From the NCBI RefSeq assembly GCF_000315915.1, contig NC_020193.1:124001-188000 (forward strand): a DNA stretch of 64,000 nucleotides. The letters run 5' to 3'. The notes under the pieces were generated by a model, which worked only from the letters and a program-made list of their open reading frames with translations, searched no databases and was not told where the DNA came from. The translations under genes were made by a program, and so were the position numbers. The DNA comes from Henningerozyma blattae CBS 6284 (taxonomy: Eukaryota; Ascomycota; Saccharomycetes; Saccharomycetales; Saccharomycetaceae). Positions 31,646 to 40,401 of the stretch are shown here, piece after piece. The first letter of the stretch is position 1. Each line of letters begins with the position of its first letter.

Positions 31646-31722
31646 ATGACAGGCATGACGTGCCGCATGACGTCTGTGCATGACACAGGTGATGACGCAG
31701 GCGATGACGCAAGACGCATGAC
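31646..31722. promoter_or_regulatory. Array of seven ATGAC half-sites upstream of SPO24
   Basis: ATGAC begins at 31646, 31655, 31667, 31680, 31692, 31704 and 31718, spaced 9-14 bases apart; five are followed by G, and one reads ATGACGTC. TGACG is the half-site of ATF/CREB-type bZIP factors (Sko1, Cst6, Aca1 in yeast). It is about 240-320 bases upstream of SPO24. Confidence 0.45.
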
Positions 31723-31925
31723 GGCGGAGTCGAAATAGCGATCGAGTAACAGATTCAATTTCAACAGCAATAGTAATAGCCACAGCAATAGCAATAGCCA
31801 CAGCAATTTGGAAATTCCATTCAACAAAATCAAGACCCGTGGACCCGTGGAGGAAAAATTGCTGATGACGGAAGCGGACGGCAGCGGAGATTGATCTCCG
31901 CCAGTCACGCGGGTCGGGTCACGCC

Positions 31926-31985
31926 GGACTCACCGTGGAGGGACTCACCGTGGAGGGACTCACCGTGGAGGGACTCACCGTGGAA
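31926..31985. repeat. 15-bp minisatellite, four copies
   Basis: GGACTCACCGTGGAG is repeated four times head to tail with the last copy slightly altered, in the GC-rich spacer between SPO24 and CSN12. Confidence 0.9.
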
Positions 31986-32070
31986 GGTTCGAGACAATGC
32001 CGGCCGAGGCAAAAGAGGGGGGCGAGAGGCCTGGAGGGGCGAGACCTCGCTGGAGAGGGTTGGCCAGACA

Positions 32071-32100
32071 GGCTGCCCTGCCTGCCCTGCCTGCCCTGCC
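32071..32100. repeat. CTGCCCTGC-type short tandem repeat
   Basis: Three to four copies of a 9-bp CTGCCCTGC unit just after the CSN12 stop codon, on its 3' side. Confidence 0.8.
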
Positions 32101-32133
32101 TAGACCGATACGCCCTAGACAGTGCCCCCCTGC

Positions 32134-33375
32134 CTAGCCTCTGCTCGTCCCACTCGCTACGCTCACGGCACTCGCTCTTGGCGCAAACGGCCGTGTCTTG
32201 GACAACACCACCGCCCCATGCCCGTGCGAAATATACCCCCGCATTTTGCCCTGTGCTATCAGCCGTGCCAGCTGACATTCTATCTGCGCCACATCTTTTA
32301 CACGCAAAACACCACATAGCCCCTTCAACGCCACCACACTTTGCCCCGCATTCCCGCCTCGAGCATACCATCTCTTCAATCTCTTCAACACCACACAATC
32401 TCGTAACCGCTGCACTGCCACATATACTCCCTGTTGTAAATAGAATACTTGATGACGACGTACGCTGGCATCGTACAGCGCGATATCCCCAGTCAGAAAC
32501 GATTGAATCAAATTCCCGTATTTTTCTTGCAAAAAGTCAACTAGTTCCACTCCAGGAGAAGCAGAATTCCCCGGCCCAGGCAGTATATCCAATAGTGTCT
32601 CTACAAGAGTCCGGAAATTCAAATATTTTTGATCATTCACCATAGCCACCGGAATCAACTTGATAAGAATCCTTGTCTTGATCAAATTGAATTGATCTCG
32701 AAACGGACCCGGAACGTTCACGGGACATCTCATCAAACTATCATTCAAATGTTCAAACGACTTGGCAAAATCATACTCGTAACATCCGTAGTATTCGCCC
32801 ACGTAATATTTAAATTTAACCATGTGGCTTTTCAAAGGAGTCTCATGGTACATCAATTCTCTACTACTCAACACTTTGATCAGATTACGACACATGTCTC
32901 GATTGCCCAATTCGCCGTATATCTCGAACTCGAGATTCGCGAGAGAATATACTCCGAGTTGGCGGTTTTCCATCCGGGTCGGATTCCGGTCATTCAAACA
33001 TAGTGTAAAGGAACGGTGGATATTCCGGCCACATTCTTCCAGTAATTCGACTTTACGTTTCTCGAATTTCTTCTTCCGTGGCAATAACCGAGTCATGTGC
33101 AGGAATTGTTCACATACTTTGAATAACGGATAAACTATCCAGTTACCACTAGTCTCACTTATCCGATTCATTATTTTCAATTGACGCAAGCACAATTCGT
33201 AGACCTCGTGTGTTTGGTTTGGGTTTAACAAGTGCAGTTCTTGACATATCTCGAACAGTTCTTGTATCTTGCCTTGTCCGTGGCAAACAAAGGTTTCTTT
33301 ATCGTTCGTATTGGACTTGATAAGAAATCGTAGAAATTTTTCATCATAATAACCTCTGTAGAAATAGTCCTCCAT
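32134..33375 (-). CDS. CSN12: PCI-domain protein Csn12
   Basis: Csn12 associates with the yeast COP9 signalosome-like complex and, with Thp3, with transcription and mRNA splicing. The 413-residue protein is near the yeast length (423). It has the helical repeat region and a PCI winged-helix domain at about residues 230-395, ending IAQGKMRGYISHGHGAVVLSK. The last 18 residues (Ala/Ser-rich) extend past the usual end. The 3' third is much more GC-rich than its neighbours and uses many G/C-ending codons. Its partner gene THP3 lies at 6966-7883. In S. cerevisiae it is YJR084W, close to STE18 and EAF6, as here. Confidence 0.9.
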   Translation of the reverse strand: MEDYFYRGYYDEKFLRFLIKSNTNDKETFVCHGQGKIQELFEICQELHLLNPNQTHEVYELCLRQLKIMNRISETSGNWIVYPLFKVCEQFLHMTRLLPRKKKFEKRKVELLEECGRNIHRSFTLCLNDRNPTRMENRQLGVYSLANLEFEIYGELGNRDMCRNLIKVLSSRELMYHETPLKSHMVKFKYYVGEYYGCYEYDFAKSFEHLNDSLMRCPVNVPGPFRDQFNLIKTRILIKLIPVAMVNDQKYLNFRTLVETLLDILPGPGNSASPGVELVDFLQEKYGNLIQSFLTGDIALYDASVRRHQVFYLQQGVYVAVQRLRDCVVLKRLKRWYARGGNAGQSVVALKGLCGVLRVKDVAQIECQLARLIAQGKMRGYISHGHGAVVLSKTRPFAPRASAVSVASGTSRG

Positions 33376-33415
33376 TGTGTGGGTGATATTGGTGCTTGGG
33401 TTTGGGTTTGAGCTG

Positions 33416-33451
33416 GTGCTTGTGCTTGTGCTTGTGCTTGTGCTTGTGCTT
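33416..33451. repeat. GTGCTT hexamer, six copies, CSN12 5' flank
   Basis: Six head-to-tail copies 41-76 bases upstream of the CSN12 ATG (AAGCAC on the coding strand). A second short array, CACCCTGCACCCTA repeats, lies at about 33588-33622. Confidence 0.9.
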
Positions 33452-33645
33452 TTTTTATATACACTTCCACTCTTCCAGCATCCGCCCGAGGTTTACCCGG
33501 AACCTCACTCGCAGCTTACTAAAAATTGATTTTCTATTGATTTTCTATTGATTTTCTATTTAAAATATATCTCTTACATACGCCATACACCCTGCACCCT
33601 ACACCCTGCACCCTACACCTTACATACTCACGTATATCATCTCGC

Positions 33646-35055
33646 TCAAATAGTATACCCAATCATGGCTTGAGTAGTCTTCAAAGCCTCATATTTGACA
33701 CGCGAATCACTATGGGTCAACAACTCCATAATAACAATCTTACAATTCTCATCTCTCAACACATCAATACTCTCAGGCAACAATTGAATCACATGTGTGA
33801 TGTCATTCAACAACACCTCAATCACCACTTTGCTCTCCTTATCATTAACACCCCCGGCTTTCCTCGTAGTGTCCACAAGCAATCTAATCAACTTCTTGAA
33901 CAATTTCCAATTATCACTCTTGAACTTGTCCACATTGTCACTCCAGAACCCATTATCCACATGTGGAGGTGACCAACACATCAATTTCGAGTCTACCTCC
34001 GCAACATACTCATCAAACGATGTCAATTCTTTATACTCATCCTCCAATATACCCCTCAACACCCCCATATCCTCTCTCAACTCTTCGTCCGAATATTTCT
34101 TTCTCTCACCCAACGAATTCAAAATGTTTAATCCATTACCGAGCAAAATCAATTGTTTAATCAATAGCTTGTGATTCTCCACACGTTTATCACAACATTG
34201 TAATATAATAGAAATACACACTCTCGAGATCTTCTCCTTAATAGTAACATTCACCAATTTCAAAAGATTCAAGAACCCACCAATGTACTGTTGTGTAATC
34301 TCGTACGCAATGGATTTATCAAACGTCAATAACCATAACAACAACAAGCAATGGTATTGCATTTGAATCCCCAAATTGTTCGAATTCGTAGCAATGATCT
34401 TGGTAGAGTTGTTACTATCCAATGCTCTAGAGATTATTTGGAATATAGTAGGAACAAACTTGGTTTGATGTTTCCAAATCACTTTTCTATAACTCTTGAC
34501 CGCAGCAAGTTCTTGCAACAATCTCATGCAGACATAACTAGTTTCCATTTGTTCGATATTCACCAAGATACGTACAAACGCTTCGCTATTCAATAATCCA
34601 TCCACAATCTCCACGTTCAATAATGAACCTTGTTCCACCAACAATGAAACTATATTGAAAACACCAATCAAAACAGTCTGATCATCCCCTTGCAAGGACA
34701 CTTGGAACAATTCTTTCAATTGAGTTGGGTTTTTTTGGAAAAATTCAATCGTTTCCCCGTTGAAGTTTAATTCTTGACTAGTAAATAATTCAGTAAATAG
34801 ATTAATCACACATTTATTAGCTTCCACATCATTACTATTTTTCAAGAAATGAATCATGGGCAAAATTATACTTTCATCAATACGCATCGGAGTCTCATAT
34901 GCTGCATGTTTGATTAAAATCTTTTCTAATTTCTTGATAATGGAAACATCTGTCTCACTAATATCACGTTGCATGGCCAAGTTATCCCATTGGATGTTCC
35001 TTAAACTAATGGCATTATGGATTTCCATAAAATGTGTGCTATCCAACAAAATCAT
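33646..35055 (-). CDS. VMA13: V-ATPase subunit H
   Basis: Vma13 (subunit H) of the V1 sector couples and regulates the vacuolar proton pump. The 469-residue protein matches the yeast length (478) and consists of HEAT/ARM-type helices. Recognisable segments include VLIGVFNIVSLLVEQG, YVCMRLLQELAAVKSYR, LWLLTFDKSIA and the C-terminal domain with LTSFDEYVAEVDSKLMCWSPPH and FWSDNVDKFKSDNWKLFK, which is the signature of subunit H. It is followed by CSN12, and GLN1 lies upstream, as in the XVI block of S. cerevisiae (GLN1, VMA13, SPO24, ERV2). Confidence 0.96.
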   Translation of the reverse strand: MILLDSTHFMEIHNAISLRNIQWDNLAMQRDISETDVSIIKKLEKILIKHAAYETPMRIDESIILPMIHFLKNSNDVEANKCVINLFTELFTSQELNFNGETIEFFQKNPTQLKELFQVSLQGDDQTVLIGVFNIVSLLVEQGSLLNVEIVDGLLNSEAFVRILVNIEQMETSYVCMRLLQELAAVKSYRKVIWKHQTKFVPTIFQIISRALDSNNSTKIIATNSNNLGIQMQYHCLLLLWLLTFDKSIAYEITQQYIGGFLNLLKLVNVTIKEKISRVCISIILQCCDKRVENHKLLIKQLILLGNGLNILNSLGERKKYSDEELREDMGVLRGILEDEYKELTSFDEYVAEVDSKLMCWSPPHVDNGFWSDNVDKFKSDNWKLFKKLIRLLVDTTRKAGGVNDKESKVVIEVLLNDITHVIQLLPESIDVLRDENCKIVIMELLTHSDSRVKYEALKTTQAMIGYTI

Positions 35056-35485
35056 TGTGCGATGTCCTTCTTCTTTATCTTGCTTGGTATTTTATTACGT
35101 CGTCTCTCTTGGTACTTAACATTGTTTATATATTTTCATATACATTTTCCCTTCCTTATAAAGCTTGGTAAAAAAACCCGTCCGCATTACCCGGCCTCTT
35201 CATTGAAATATCAGTCATTTACTCTGCTTAGCTCTGCTTTGCTCAGCTTTGCTCAGCTTTGCTCAGCTTTGCTCAGCTCTTCGCATTCTTCTTGCAAACA
35301 ATGGCAATTTGACTTATAAAAATAAAAAGCAAATAAAAAGCAAATAAATAAACAAATCTCGTTTCACATTAAAAATTACCTTTTTTTATTTTTATAGTAC
35401 AAATGAAATTATAAATAATATATAATTATAATTAATAAATATATAAATAGAATATGCAAACACGCTCACGCCAACGCCCGTATAT
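35056..35485. other. VMA13-GLN1 spacer
   Basis: A 430-base spacer between the VMA13 5' end and the GLN1 3' end. It holds a decamer repeat (35231-35280), AAATAAAAAGC repeats near 35320-35350 and an AT-rich GLN1 3' flank. Confidence 0.5.
35231..35280. repeat. Decamer GCTCAGCTTT, five units, VMA13 5' flank
   Basis: Five 10-bp units in exact register (first and last degenerate), about 180 bases upstream of VMA13. Read on the VMA13 strand it gives AAAGCTGAGC and a GCAGAGC string, resembling the array before ERV2. Confidence 0.9.
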
Positions 35486-36601
35486 TTAAGAGAATTCTCT
35501 GTCAAATTCCTTAGACATATCGGCATTTTCAATGGCACCACAAACGGTTTCACACATTATACCAGTGACCAAGTATGGATCAATGTTGGAAGCTGGTCTT
35601 CTATCTTCGAAATAACCAAACCCTTCCTTGGCAACAGATCTTGGGATTCTAATAGAGGCACCTCTGTTAGCAACACCGGAGGAAAATGAAGTCATAGAGG
35701 CAGTTTCGTGTCTACCAGTTAATCTTTGTTCGTTATCACTACCGTATAATTTGATATGATCAGCATGTCTCTTGGACAATCTTTCAATAGCATTCTCTAT
35801 GTATTTCATACCACCTGGGGCTCTCATATTCTTAGTAGAAACATTAGTATGGCAACCAGCACCATTCCACTCACCTTTCAAAGGTTTTGGATGGAAGGAA
35901 ATCTTGACACCAAATTCTTCAGCCACACGGTGTAAGAAATATCTAGCCATCCATAATTGATCACCCATATCAATACCGGTACATGGACCAACTTGGAATT
36001 CCCATTGAGATGGCATGACTTCGGCGTTAATACCAGAAATCTCAATACCAGCGTATAAACAAGCTCTGTAATGAGCTTCAATAACGTCTCTGGCATGGAC
36101 TTTACCAGTACCGACACCACAGTAGTATGGACCTTGTGGGGCTGGGAACCCACCTTTTGGCCAACCGTAAACGTTATCATATTGGTCGAATAAAGTATAT
36201 TCTTGTTCTAAACCAAACCAAATATCTTCATCCTTATGAGCTTGGAATAATTTAGCAGCTTCATGTCTATGGTTAAACTTGTTTGGAGTACCATCGTTAT
36301 TGTAACATGAAGCCAAGACAACAATGTTGTCACCTAATCTGAATGGATCAGGGTAGAAAGCAACAGGTTTCAAATAAACATCAGAATCATGACCTGGAGC
36401 TTGGTTAGTGGAGGACCCATCGAAATTCCATTCTGGTAATTGATCAATAGAAGTGATTTTCTTCTTCAAAGTACGACCTTTTGATCTCAAGTTACCAGTA
36501 CCATCAACCCAAACGTATTCTGCAACGATACGACCTCTTTGGTCTAATTCTCTATATTTTTGTAAAATTTGAGTCTTTTCAACACTATTATATTCAGACA
36601 T
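35486..36601 (-). CDS. GLN1: Glutamine synthetase
   Basis: Gln1 makes glutamine from glutamate and ammonia with ATP and is the main ammonia-assimilating enzyme under nitrogen control. The 371-residue protein is full length (370 in yeast). Signatures include the beta-grasp block [32 protein letters not shown] with metal-ligand Glu, the ATP-binding [18 protein letters not shown] segment, and [13 protein letters not shown]. Four GATA-type sites lie in the upstream region (36709, 37144, 37409, 37419), consistent with Gln3/Gat1 control known for yeast GLN1. Confidence 0.98.
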   Translation of the reverse strand: MSEYNSVEKTQILQKYRELDQRGRIVAEYVWVDGTGNLRSKGRTLKKKITSIDQLPEWNFDGSSTNQAPGHDSDVYLKPVAFYPDPFRLGDNIVVLASCYNNDGTPNKFNHRHEAAKLFQAHKDEDIWFGLEQEYTLFDQYDNVYGWPKGGFPAPQGPYYCGVGTGKVHARDVIEAHYRACLYAGIEISGINAEVMPSQWEFQVGPCTGIDMGDQLWMARYFLHRVAEEFGVKISFHPKPLKGEWNGAGCHTNVSTKNMRAPGGMKYIENAIERLSKRHADHIKLYGSDNEQRLTGRHETASMTSFSSGVANRGASIRIPRSVAKEGFGYFEDRRPASNIDPYLVTGIMCETVCGAIENADMSKEFDREFS

Positions 36602-36708
36602 TGTGGGAGAGGGGAAGGTAGGAGGGGAAACAAGGGGGGGGAAAGGGGATATGCTATATTATTTTGACTTTAACGTTTGATTTTTTTTTCTTATTGACAG
36701 GAAATCAA

Positions 36709-36714
36709 GATAAG
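36709..36714 (+). promoter_or_regulatory. GATAAG near the GLN1 start
   Basis: A GATA-factor core about 108 bases upstream of GLN1, the closest of several. Gln3 and Gat1 bind such sites in nitrogen-regulated promoters, including S. cerevisiae GLN1. Confidence 0.4.
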
Positions 36715-36946
36715 AATGAGACGAAAAGAATTTGTGTTTTAGGAATATATAAAATATATCAAGACTTATATATAAGACGATTGTGATGTTGAACCAAAAA
36801 AAAAAATAAAAAAATTTCGATTGTTGATTTGTTGACTACTTAATAGAGGAGAGCCTAGAAGCCCAGTGATGATGATAGTAAATTTTCTTTTTTCTTTCTT
36901 CGTATTATTCTTTTTTTTTTCACAAATAATAGGGATGAGTATAGAT

Positions 36947-36974
36947 GAGCAATGAGCAATGAGCAATGAGCAAT
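36947..36974. repeat. GAGCAAT heptamer, four copies
   Basis: Four perfect head-to-tail copies in the GLN1 upstream region, about 350 bases from its start. Confidence 0.9.
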
Positions 36975-37408
36975 GAGCTAATATGATCATGAACTAGATG
37001 AATGATAAACGATAATGGTGATAAAATAATTTGAAATGGAAAATATTGTTATTATAAAAATAGAATTAGGCAATTGATAGAACCTGATAGCTAATTTATT
37101 TACGGAAATAGAATAATTAATACTAGACACAAAAAAGAAAATTCTTATCATTCTACAGTGATTACGCGCGACACGCGACACTTTTTGGGTACTCTGGGTG
37201 TTTCTGAGTAACAGGCGGGAACTGGAGCCCGCACGAGATCGGCTAGAAAGAGCCGCAGTGCCGGAAATGGTGCAGTAGAAAGTCCGTAGTACGCACAGAA
37301 AGGGCCGCGTGCAATGGGAAAAATCACAGAACACCGTGGAGAGACACCCAAGAAGCCTGTGGAATTAGGTGTACGGGCGACAAGCTGAAAGGGGTGGCAC
37401 GCGACGCC

Positions 37409-37424
37409 GATAAGCAGCGATAAG
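37409..37424 (+). promoter_or_regulatory. Tandem GATAAG pair, 10-bp spacing
   Basis: GATAAG at 37409-37414 and 37419-37424, one helical turn apart, in the GC-rich part of the GLN1-EAF6 promoter. A further GATAAG is at 37746-37751 and an inverted CTTATC at 37144-37149. Helical phasing suits cooperative GATA-factor binding (inference). Confidence 0.5.
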
Positions 37425-37533
37425 CGGGGTGCACGGCGGTTGCGGGGCGGTGCACGGGCGTCGCAGCCGCATAGGGGTGCTGCATGCGGAATTCGCGCGG
37501 AAACATATGGCCGGGCCAAAGGGGAGGGAAAAG

Positions 37534-37561
37534 AAACGTGAAACGTGAAACGTGAAACACG
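37534..37561. repeat. AAACGTG heptamer, four units
   Basis: Three perfect and one degenerate copy (AAACACG), directly followed by CACGTG boxes. Confidence 0.85.
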
Positions 37562-37569
37562 AGATGCAA

Positions 37570-37901
37570 CACGTGGCGCGTGAAACACGTGTCACGTGCG
37601 GGAAAGGACGGCCCCGAGTAAACTTTGGGTGTGGCCGGGTAAACTGTCCCGGGTTAATATTTTCTGGATAAACTTCCTGGGCCGATGAATGGTCAATACT
37701 TGTCCAGTATCTTCTTGGAAACTGAAGCAGGCTAAGCTAAACTATGATAAGCCAAACAATGGAATGGAGTAGACTAGACTAGAGTAAACTAGACTAGACT
37801 AGAGTAAACTAGACTGCACGTGACACATAATGTTTCTCTTATAAACTCCCGGGGTCCAAATTAACAGATTATCTGTTTAGTGGTCAACTCCCGTGCACGT
37901 G
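37570..37901. promoter_or_regulatory. Cluster of five CACGTG E-boxes before EAF6
   Basis: CACGTG at 37570-37575, 37586-37591, 37593-37598, 37817-37822 and 37896-37901. The first three lie within 29 bases; the last ends 17 bases before the EAF6 ATG. CACGTG is bound by yeast bHLH factors (Cbf1, Pho4, Tye7). Confidence 0.55.
37771..37815. repeat. 20-bp tandem repeat before EAF6
   Basis: AGACTAGACTAGAGTAAACT is repeated twice with a partial third copy, between the E-boxes upstream of EAF6. Confidence 0.9.
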
Positions 37902-37918
37902 CTCACATATCCCCCTAC

Positions 37919-38503
37919 ATGCCTTCACCAACCCCAACAACTTCGGACGACAGTGTTCCGCCAACAAACACTTCTTCTGAGAATGCTAGCCTCACTAATG
38001 CCACTGCCACTAATGCCACTGCCACTAATGCCACTGCCACTGACGCCAAGAGCAAAGACAGCGACACAAATGCTAGCGCCGCAAATAGCCATGCCACACC
38101 AGTGCCGGACGGCATTGCTCCGGTAGCCGCCGATTCAGCTGCAGCCGCCGAAGCCGAACGTGCTCATTATGAACAACTCAAGAAATCACTTCGACAATCT
38201 CTTACCATGAAAAAACAATTACAAGATGATTTGGATCGATTACAACAACAAATTTATGATTCAGAGACACTCTACTTAAATAATTCAACTTCTAACACTT
38301 CAACCAATGGTATAAGTCATAATTATTACGGTAACATTGTTAAAGGTTTCGAACACTTTACAAAATCGCATGGCCATGGCCATCATGGTAGTAATGCTAA
38401 TGGTAATAATGCCAACGGTGTTGATCTTGCATTTAATGATAACGATAGAATATTCTCTCTAAGTAGTGCCTCTTATGTAAAGCAATTGGAAAATAATAAA
38501 TAG
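37919..38503 (+). CDS. EAF6: NuA4/NuA3 acetyltransferase subunit Eaf6
   Basis: Eaf6 is a small coiled-coil subunit shared by the NuA4 and NuA3 histone acetyltransferases. The 194-residue protein contains the Eaf6 core from about residue 83: a coiled coil (YEQLKKSLRQSLTMKKQLQ, then DRLQQQIYDSETLYLNN), YYGNIVKGFEHFTKSHGHG, and the end FNDNDRIFSLSSASYVKQLE, closely matching S. cerevisiae Eaf6 (113 residues). The first 80 residues are a Thr/Asn/Ala-rich extension with NATA repeats, not present in S. cerevisiae. ATG 37919 is the first in-frame ATG; an upstream GTG is not used. No closer in-frame ATG precedes the core. AIM24 follows, as in the yeast X block. Confidence 0.9.
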   Translation: MPSPTPTTSDDSVPPTNTSSENASLTNATATNATATNATATDAKSKDSDTNASAANSHATPVPDGIAPVAADSAAAAEAERAHYEQLKKSLRQSLTMKKQLQDDLDRLQQQIYDSETLYLNNSTSNTSTNGISHNYYGNIVKGFEHFTKSHGHGHHGSNANGNNANGVDLAFNDNDRIFSLSSASYVKQLENNK

Positions 38504-38726
38504 ATTTAATCACCACCACCATCATCATCATCATTCATTATCATTATATATTATAGTGTCTTTTACTATTTGGCAAGGGTGTATTTTTCCCGGACTTGTT
38601 CGTATCCGAGATCTCCAAAGAAAAATACATTTAAAGGATTTGCCAGATTATATATATATAGATATATAAATCTCCCCCAATGTAAGAGAAAAAAAAACAA
38701 TAAGAAAAGCACACACTTCACGAATC

Positions 38727-39950
38727 ATGCTAGGAGTAAGGCATAGATTGTTGGTATCGACGTACCGGCCACTATCTAGATCCATACAAACCGATTCTCA
38801 AAGGTTAAACCAGGTGAAAATTACCTTACTGGATGAATTCGTACCAAAATCCACTGCCGAATCTACAAACGACAAAACAAATGATCTACAAATATTCAAT
38901 ACTTCAAAATTAGCATCGGTCCAAATCCCTTACAATTTGCCCCTCTATATCAGACCAAACTCCTTAATCTCGCTTTTGTCCAATATACAAGAAAATAATT
39001 TCCATATAAAGACTATTTATAAAAATGTATTCTTTAATTTATTCCATTATAAATCATTCAATTCATCTAAATTTGATAAAATTTTATTCACATCCTCAAA
39101 TAAAGATACATCTGTAAATAACAATTCAATTGTCGTCTCCTCTTTGGGAAATAATAAAAATTCTTCATTATTCCATCTAAAGATAGATGGTACCAAAGAT
39201 TGGAATTTGTTTGTGAATAACAAGTTTAATGGCAATCCCTTATTGGCATTCGAAGACAATTCTTCTTTAAATATTGACAAGAATCGTATTACAGGTAGAG
39301 GGAATGTCATCTTGAATATCAATGGTTCGTGTTATAACATAGATTTAATTGATCAAAAAGATCAAATCATTATCAATAAAAATTGTTTGGTTGCCATGAA
39401 TGGAATTTCTCAATTCGATATTAAAAATTCTTTGAAAAATTTAAATTTAAATTATTCCATAAATAATCAATTAAATTCAAATAAGATAATCACCGATACA
39501 GAAGGCAAGCAAAATGATAAACAAATAGTCGAAGATTTTAATTGGAAATTATTTATGACATATAATTATAAAATTTTAAATTATTTAAATGATCATTTCA
39601 AAAAATTCATTTTCAAATATTTCATCAATAGAAATAAACAATTCGTAACAATCAATGGTCCAAGAACTATTCTATTACAAACAAATTCAAATCAAAATCA
39701 AATAATATCTGATTTCATCTTTTCCTCCAAATTATTTAAAAAATTGGAAAATTATTCCACTTCTTCCTCTTCATCTTCATTTTCAAATGATCCAGTTAAA
39801 TTAGTTAAAGATACAATCAATGCAAATAACAATTTGTTGAAACAACAATCTCAAACAAATTCATCTACATATCTACATTACGCTACTATAACAAAGAATA
39901 AAAATGTAGTATTCCAATCTACTCAAGATTTTAAAGATGCTATACGTTAG
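38727..39950 (+). CDS. AIM24: Mitochondrial inner-membrane organising protein Aim24
   Basis: Aim24 acts in mitochondrial inner-membrane architecture and MICOS stability. The 407-residue protein has a basic presequence (MLGVRHRLLVSTYRPLSRSI), the conserved VQIPYNLPLYIRPNSLISLL segment, LKIDGTKDWNLFV, and the beta-rich core ITGRGNVILNINGSCYNIDL with NKNCLVAMNGISQFDI, which are features of the AIM24 beta-sandwich family. It is Asn-rich and slightly longer than the yeast protein (394). EAF6 and AIM24 are neighbours in S. cerevisiae also. Confidence 0.9.
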   Translation: MLGVRHRLLVSTYRPLSRSIQTDSQRLNQVKITLLDEFVPKSTAESTNDKTNDLQIFNTSKLASVQIPYNLPLYIRPNSLISLLSNIQENNFHIKTIYKNVFFNLFHYKSFNSSKFDKILFTSSNKDTSVNNNSIVVSSLGNNKNSSLFHLKIDGTKDWNLFVNNKFNGNPLLAFEDNSSLNIDKNRITGRGNVILNINGSCYNIDLIDQKDQIIINKNCLVAMNGISQFDIKNSLKNLNLNYSINNQLNSNKIITDTEGKQNDKQIVEDFNWKLFMTYNYKILNYLNDHFKKFIFKYFINRNKQFVTINGPRTILLQTNSNQNQIISDFIFSSKLFKKLENYSTSSSSSSFSNDPVKLVKDTINANNNLLKQQSQTNSSTYLHYATITKNKNVVFQSTQDFKDAIR

Positions 39951-40401
39951 ACTGTTAGTACACCCCTCACCCCTTCAGCACCTGACATTCCCGCTTTAAG
40001 TAATTATCCCTTTCTTTTACAGATCCGAGAAATTTTGATTTTTTTTTTAATTTTTTTTTATTTCACTTCCAAAAAATCTAGACTGACCCATTGTAAATAC
40101 TTACCTACTCTTTATTAACATTCTTTTTTTATTCTAAATTGTTAGAAGTATCTTCACACAATTTTACTATCCCTCATCTCATCGTCATCATTCTCATCAT
40201 CTTTTCATGATACTGTAAATATTCATTCACTAATTATTCGCGGATTTTTTCCCAAAACAAATATAAGAAAAAAAAAAAAANNNNNNNNNNNNNNNNNNNN
40301 ATTCACTTTAGCAATACTATTATTTTTCTCTTTTTAATTCTTTTCATTTTTCTTTTTTTTTTTTTTTGTTTAACTTTTTGTTTAATCTTTAATTTTTGCA
40401 A
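39951..40401. other. AIM24-HTS1 spacer with assembly gap
   Basis: AT-rich HTS1 promoter region interrupted by a 20-N gap after a poly-A run (40281-40300). Its true length is unknown. ARP7 would be expected near here in the ancestral order and is not seen. Confidence 0.5.
40281..40300. other. Assembly gap (20 N)
   Basis: Placeholder-sized run of N following a homopolymer A tract. Confidence 0.99.

Larger units (their letters stand above)
31404..32133. other. SPO24-CSN12 spacer, GC-rich with repeats
   Basis: A 730-base spacer between the SPO24 5' end and the CSN12 3' end. It turns GC-rich from about 31640. It holds an array of ATGAC strings (31646-31722), an AGCAATAG/CCACAGCAATAG repeat (about 31762-31806), a 15-bp minisatellite (31926-31985) and a CTGCC-type repeat (32071-32100). 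Overlapping ORFs on both strands here are by-products of the composition. Confidence 0.6.
36602..37918. other. GLN1-EAF6 divergent promoter, 1.3 kb
   Basis: A long shared promoter. The GLN1-proximal half is AT-rich with a GAGCAAT heptamer array; the EAF6-proximal half (about 37140-37700) is GC-rich with GATAAG sites, an AAACGTG heptamer array, five CACGTG boxes and a 20-bp repeat. Small ORFs in the GC-rich part (for example 37148-37588 minus) overlap in all frames and look spurious. Confidence 0.6.

Noticed and set aside
31891..32645. Overlapping ORFs on both strands around the 15-bp minisatellite and the CSN12 3' end
   Set aside because: They result from GC-rich repeats or are shadows of CSN12, whose frame alone shows a known domain.
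37148..37595. Cys/His/Pro-rich ORFs in the GLN1-EAF6 spacer
   Set aside because: Three overlapping frames in repetitive GC-rich DNA, with no recognisable product.
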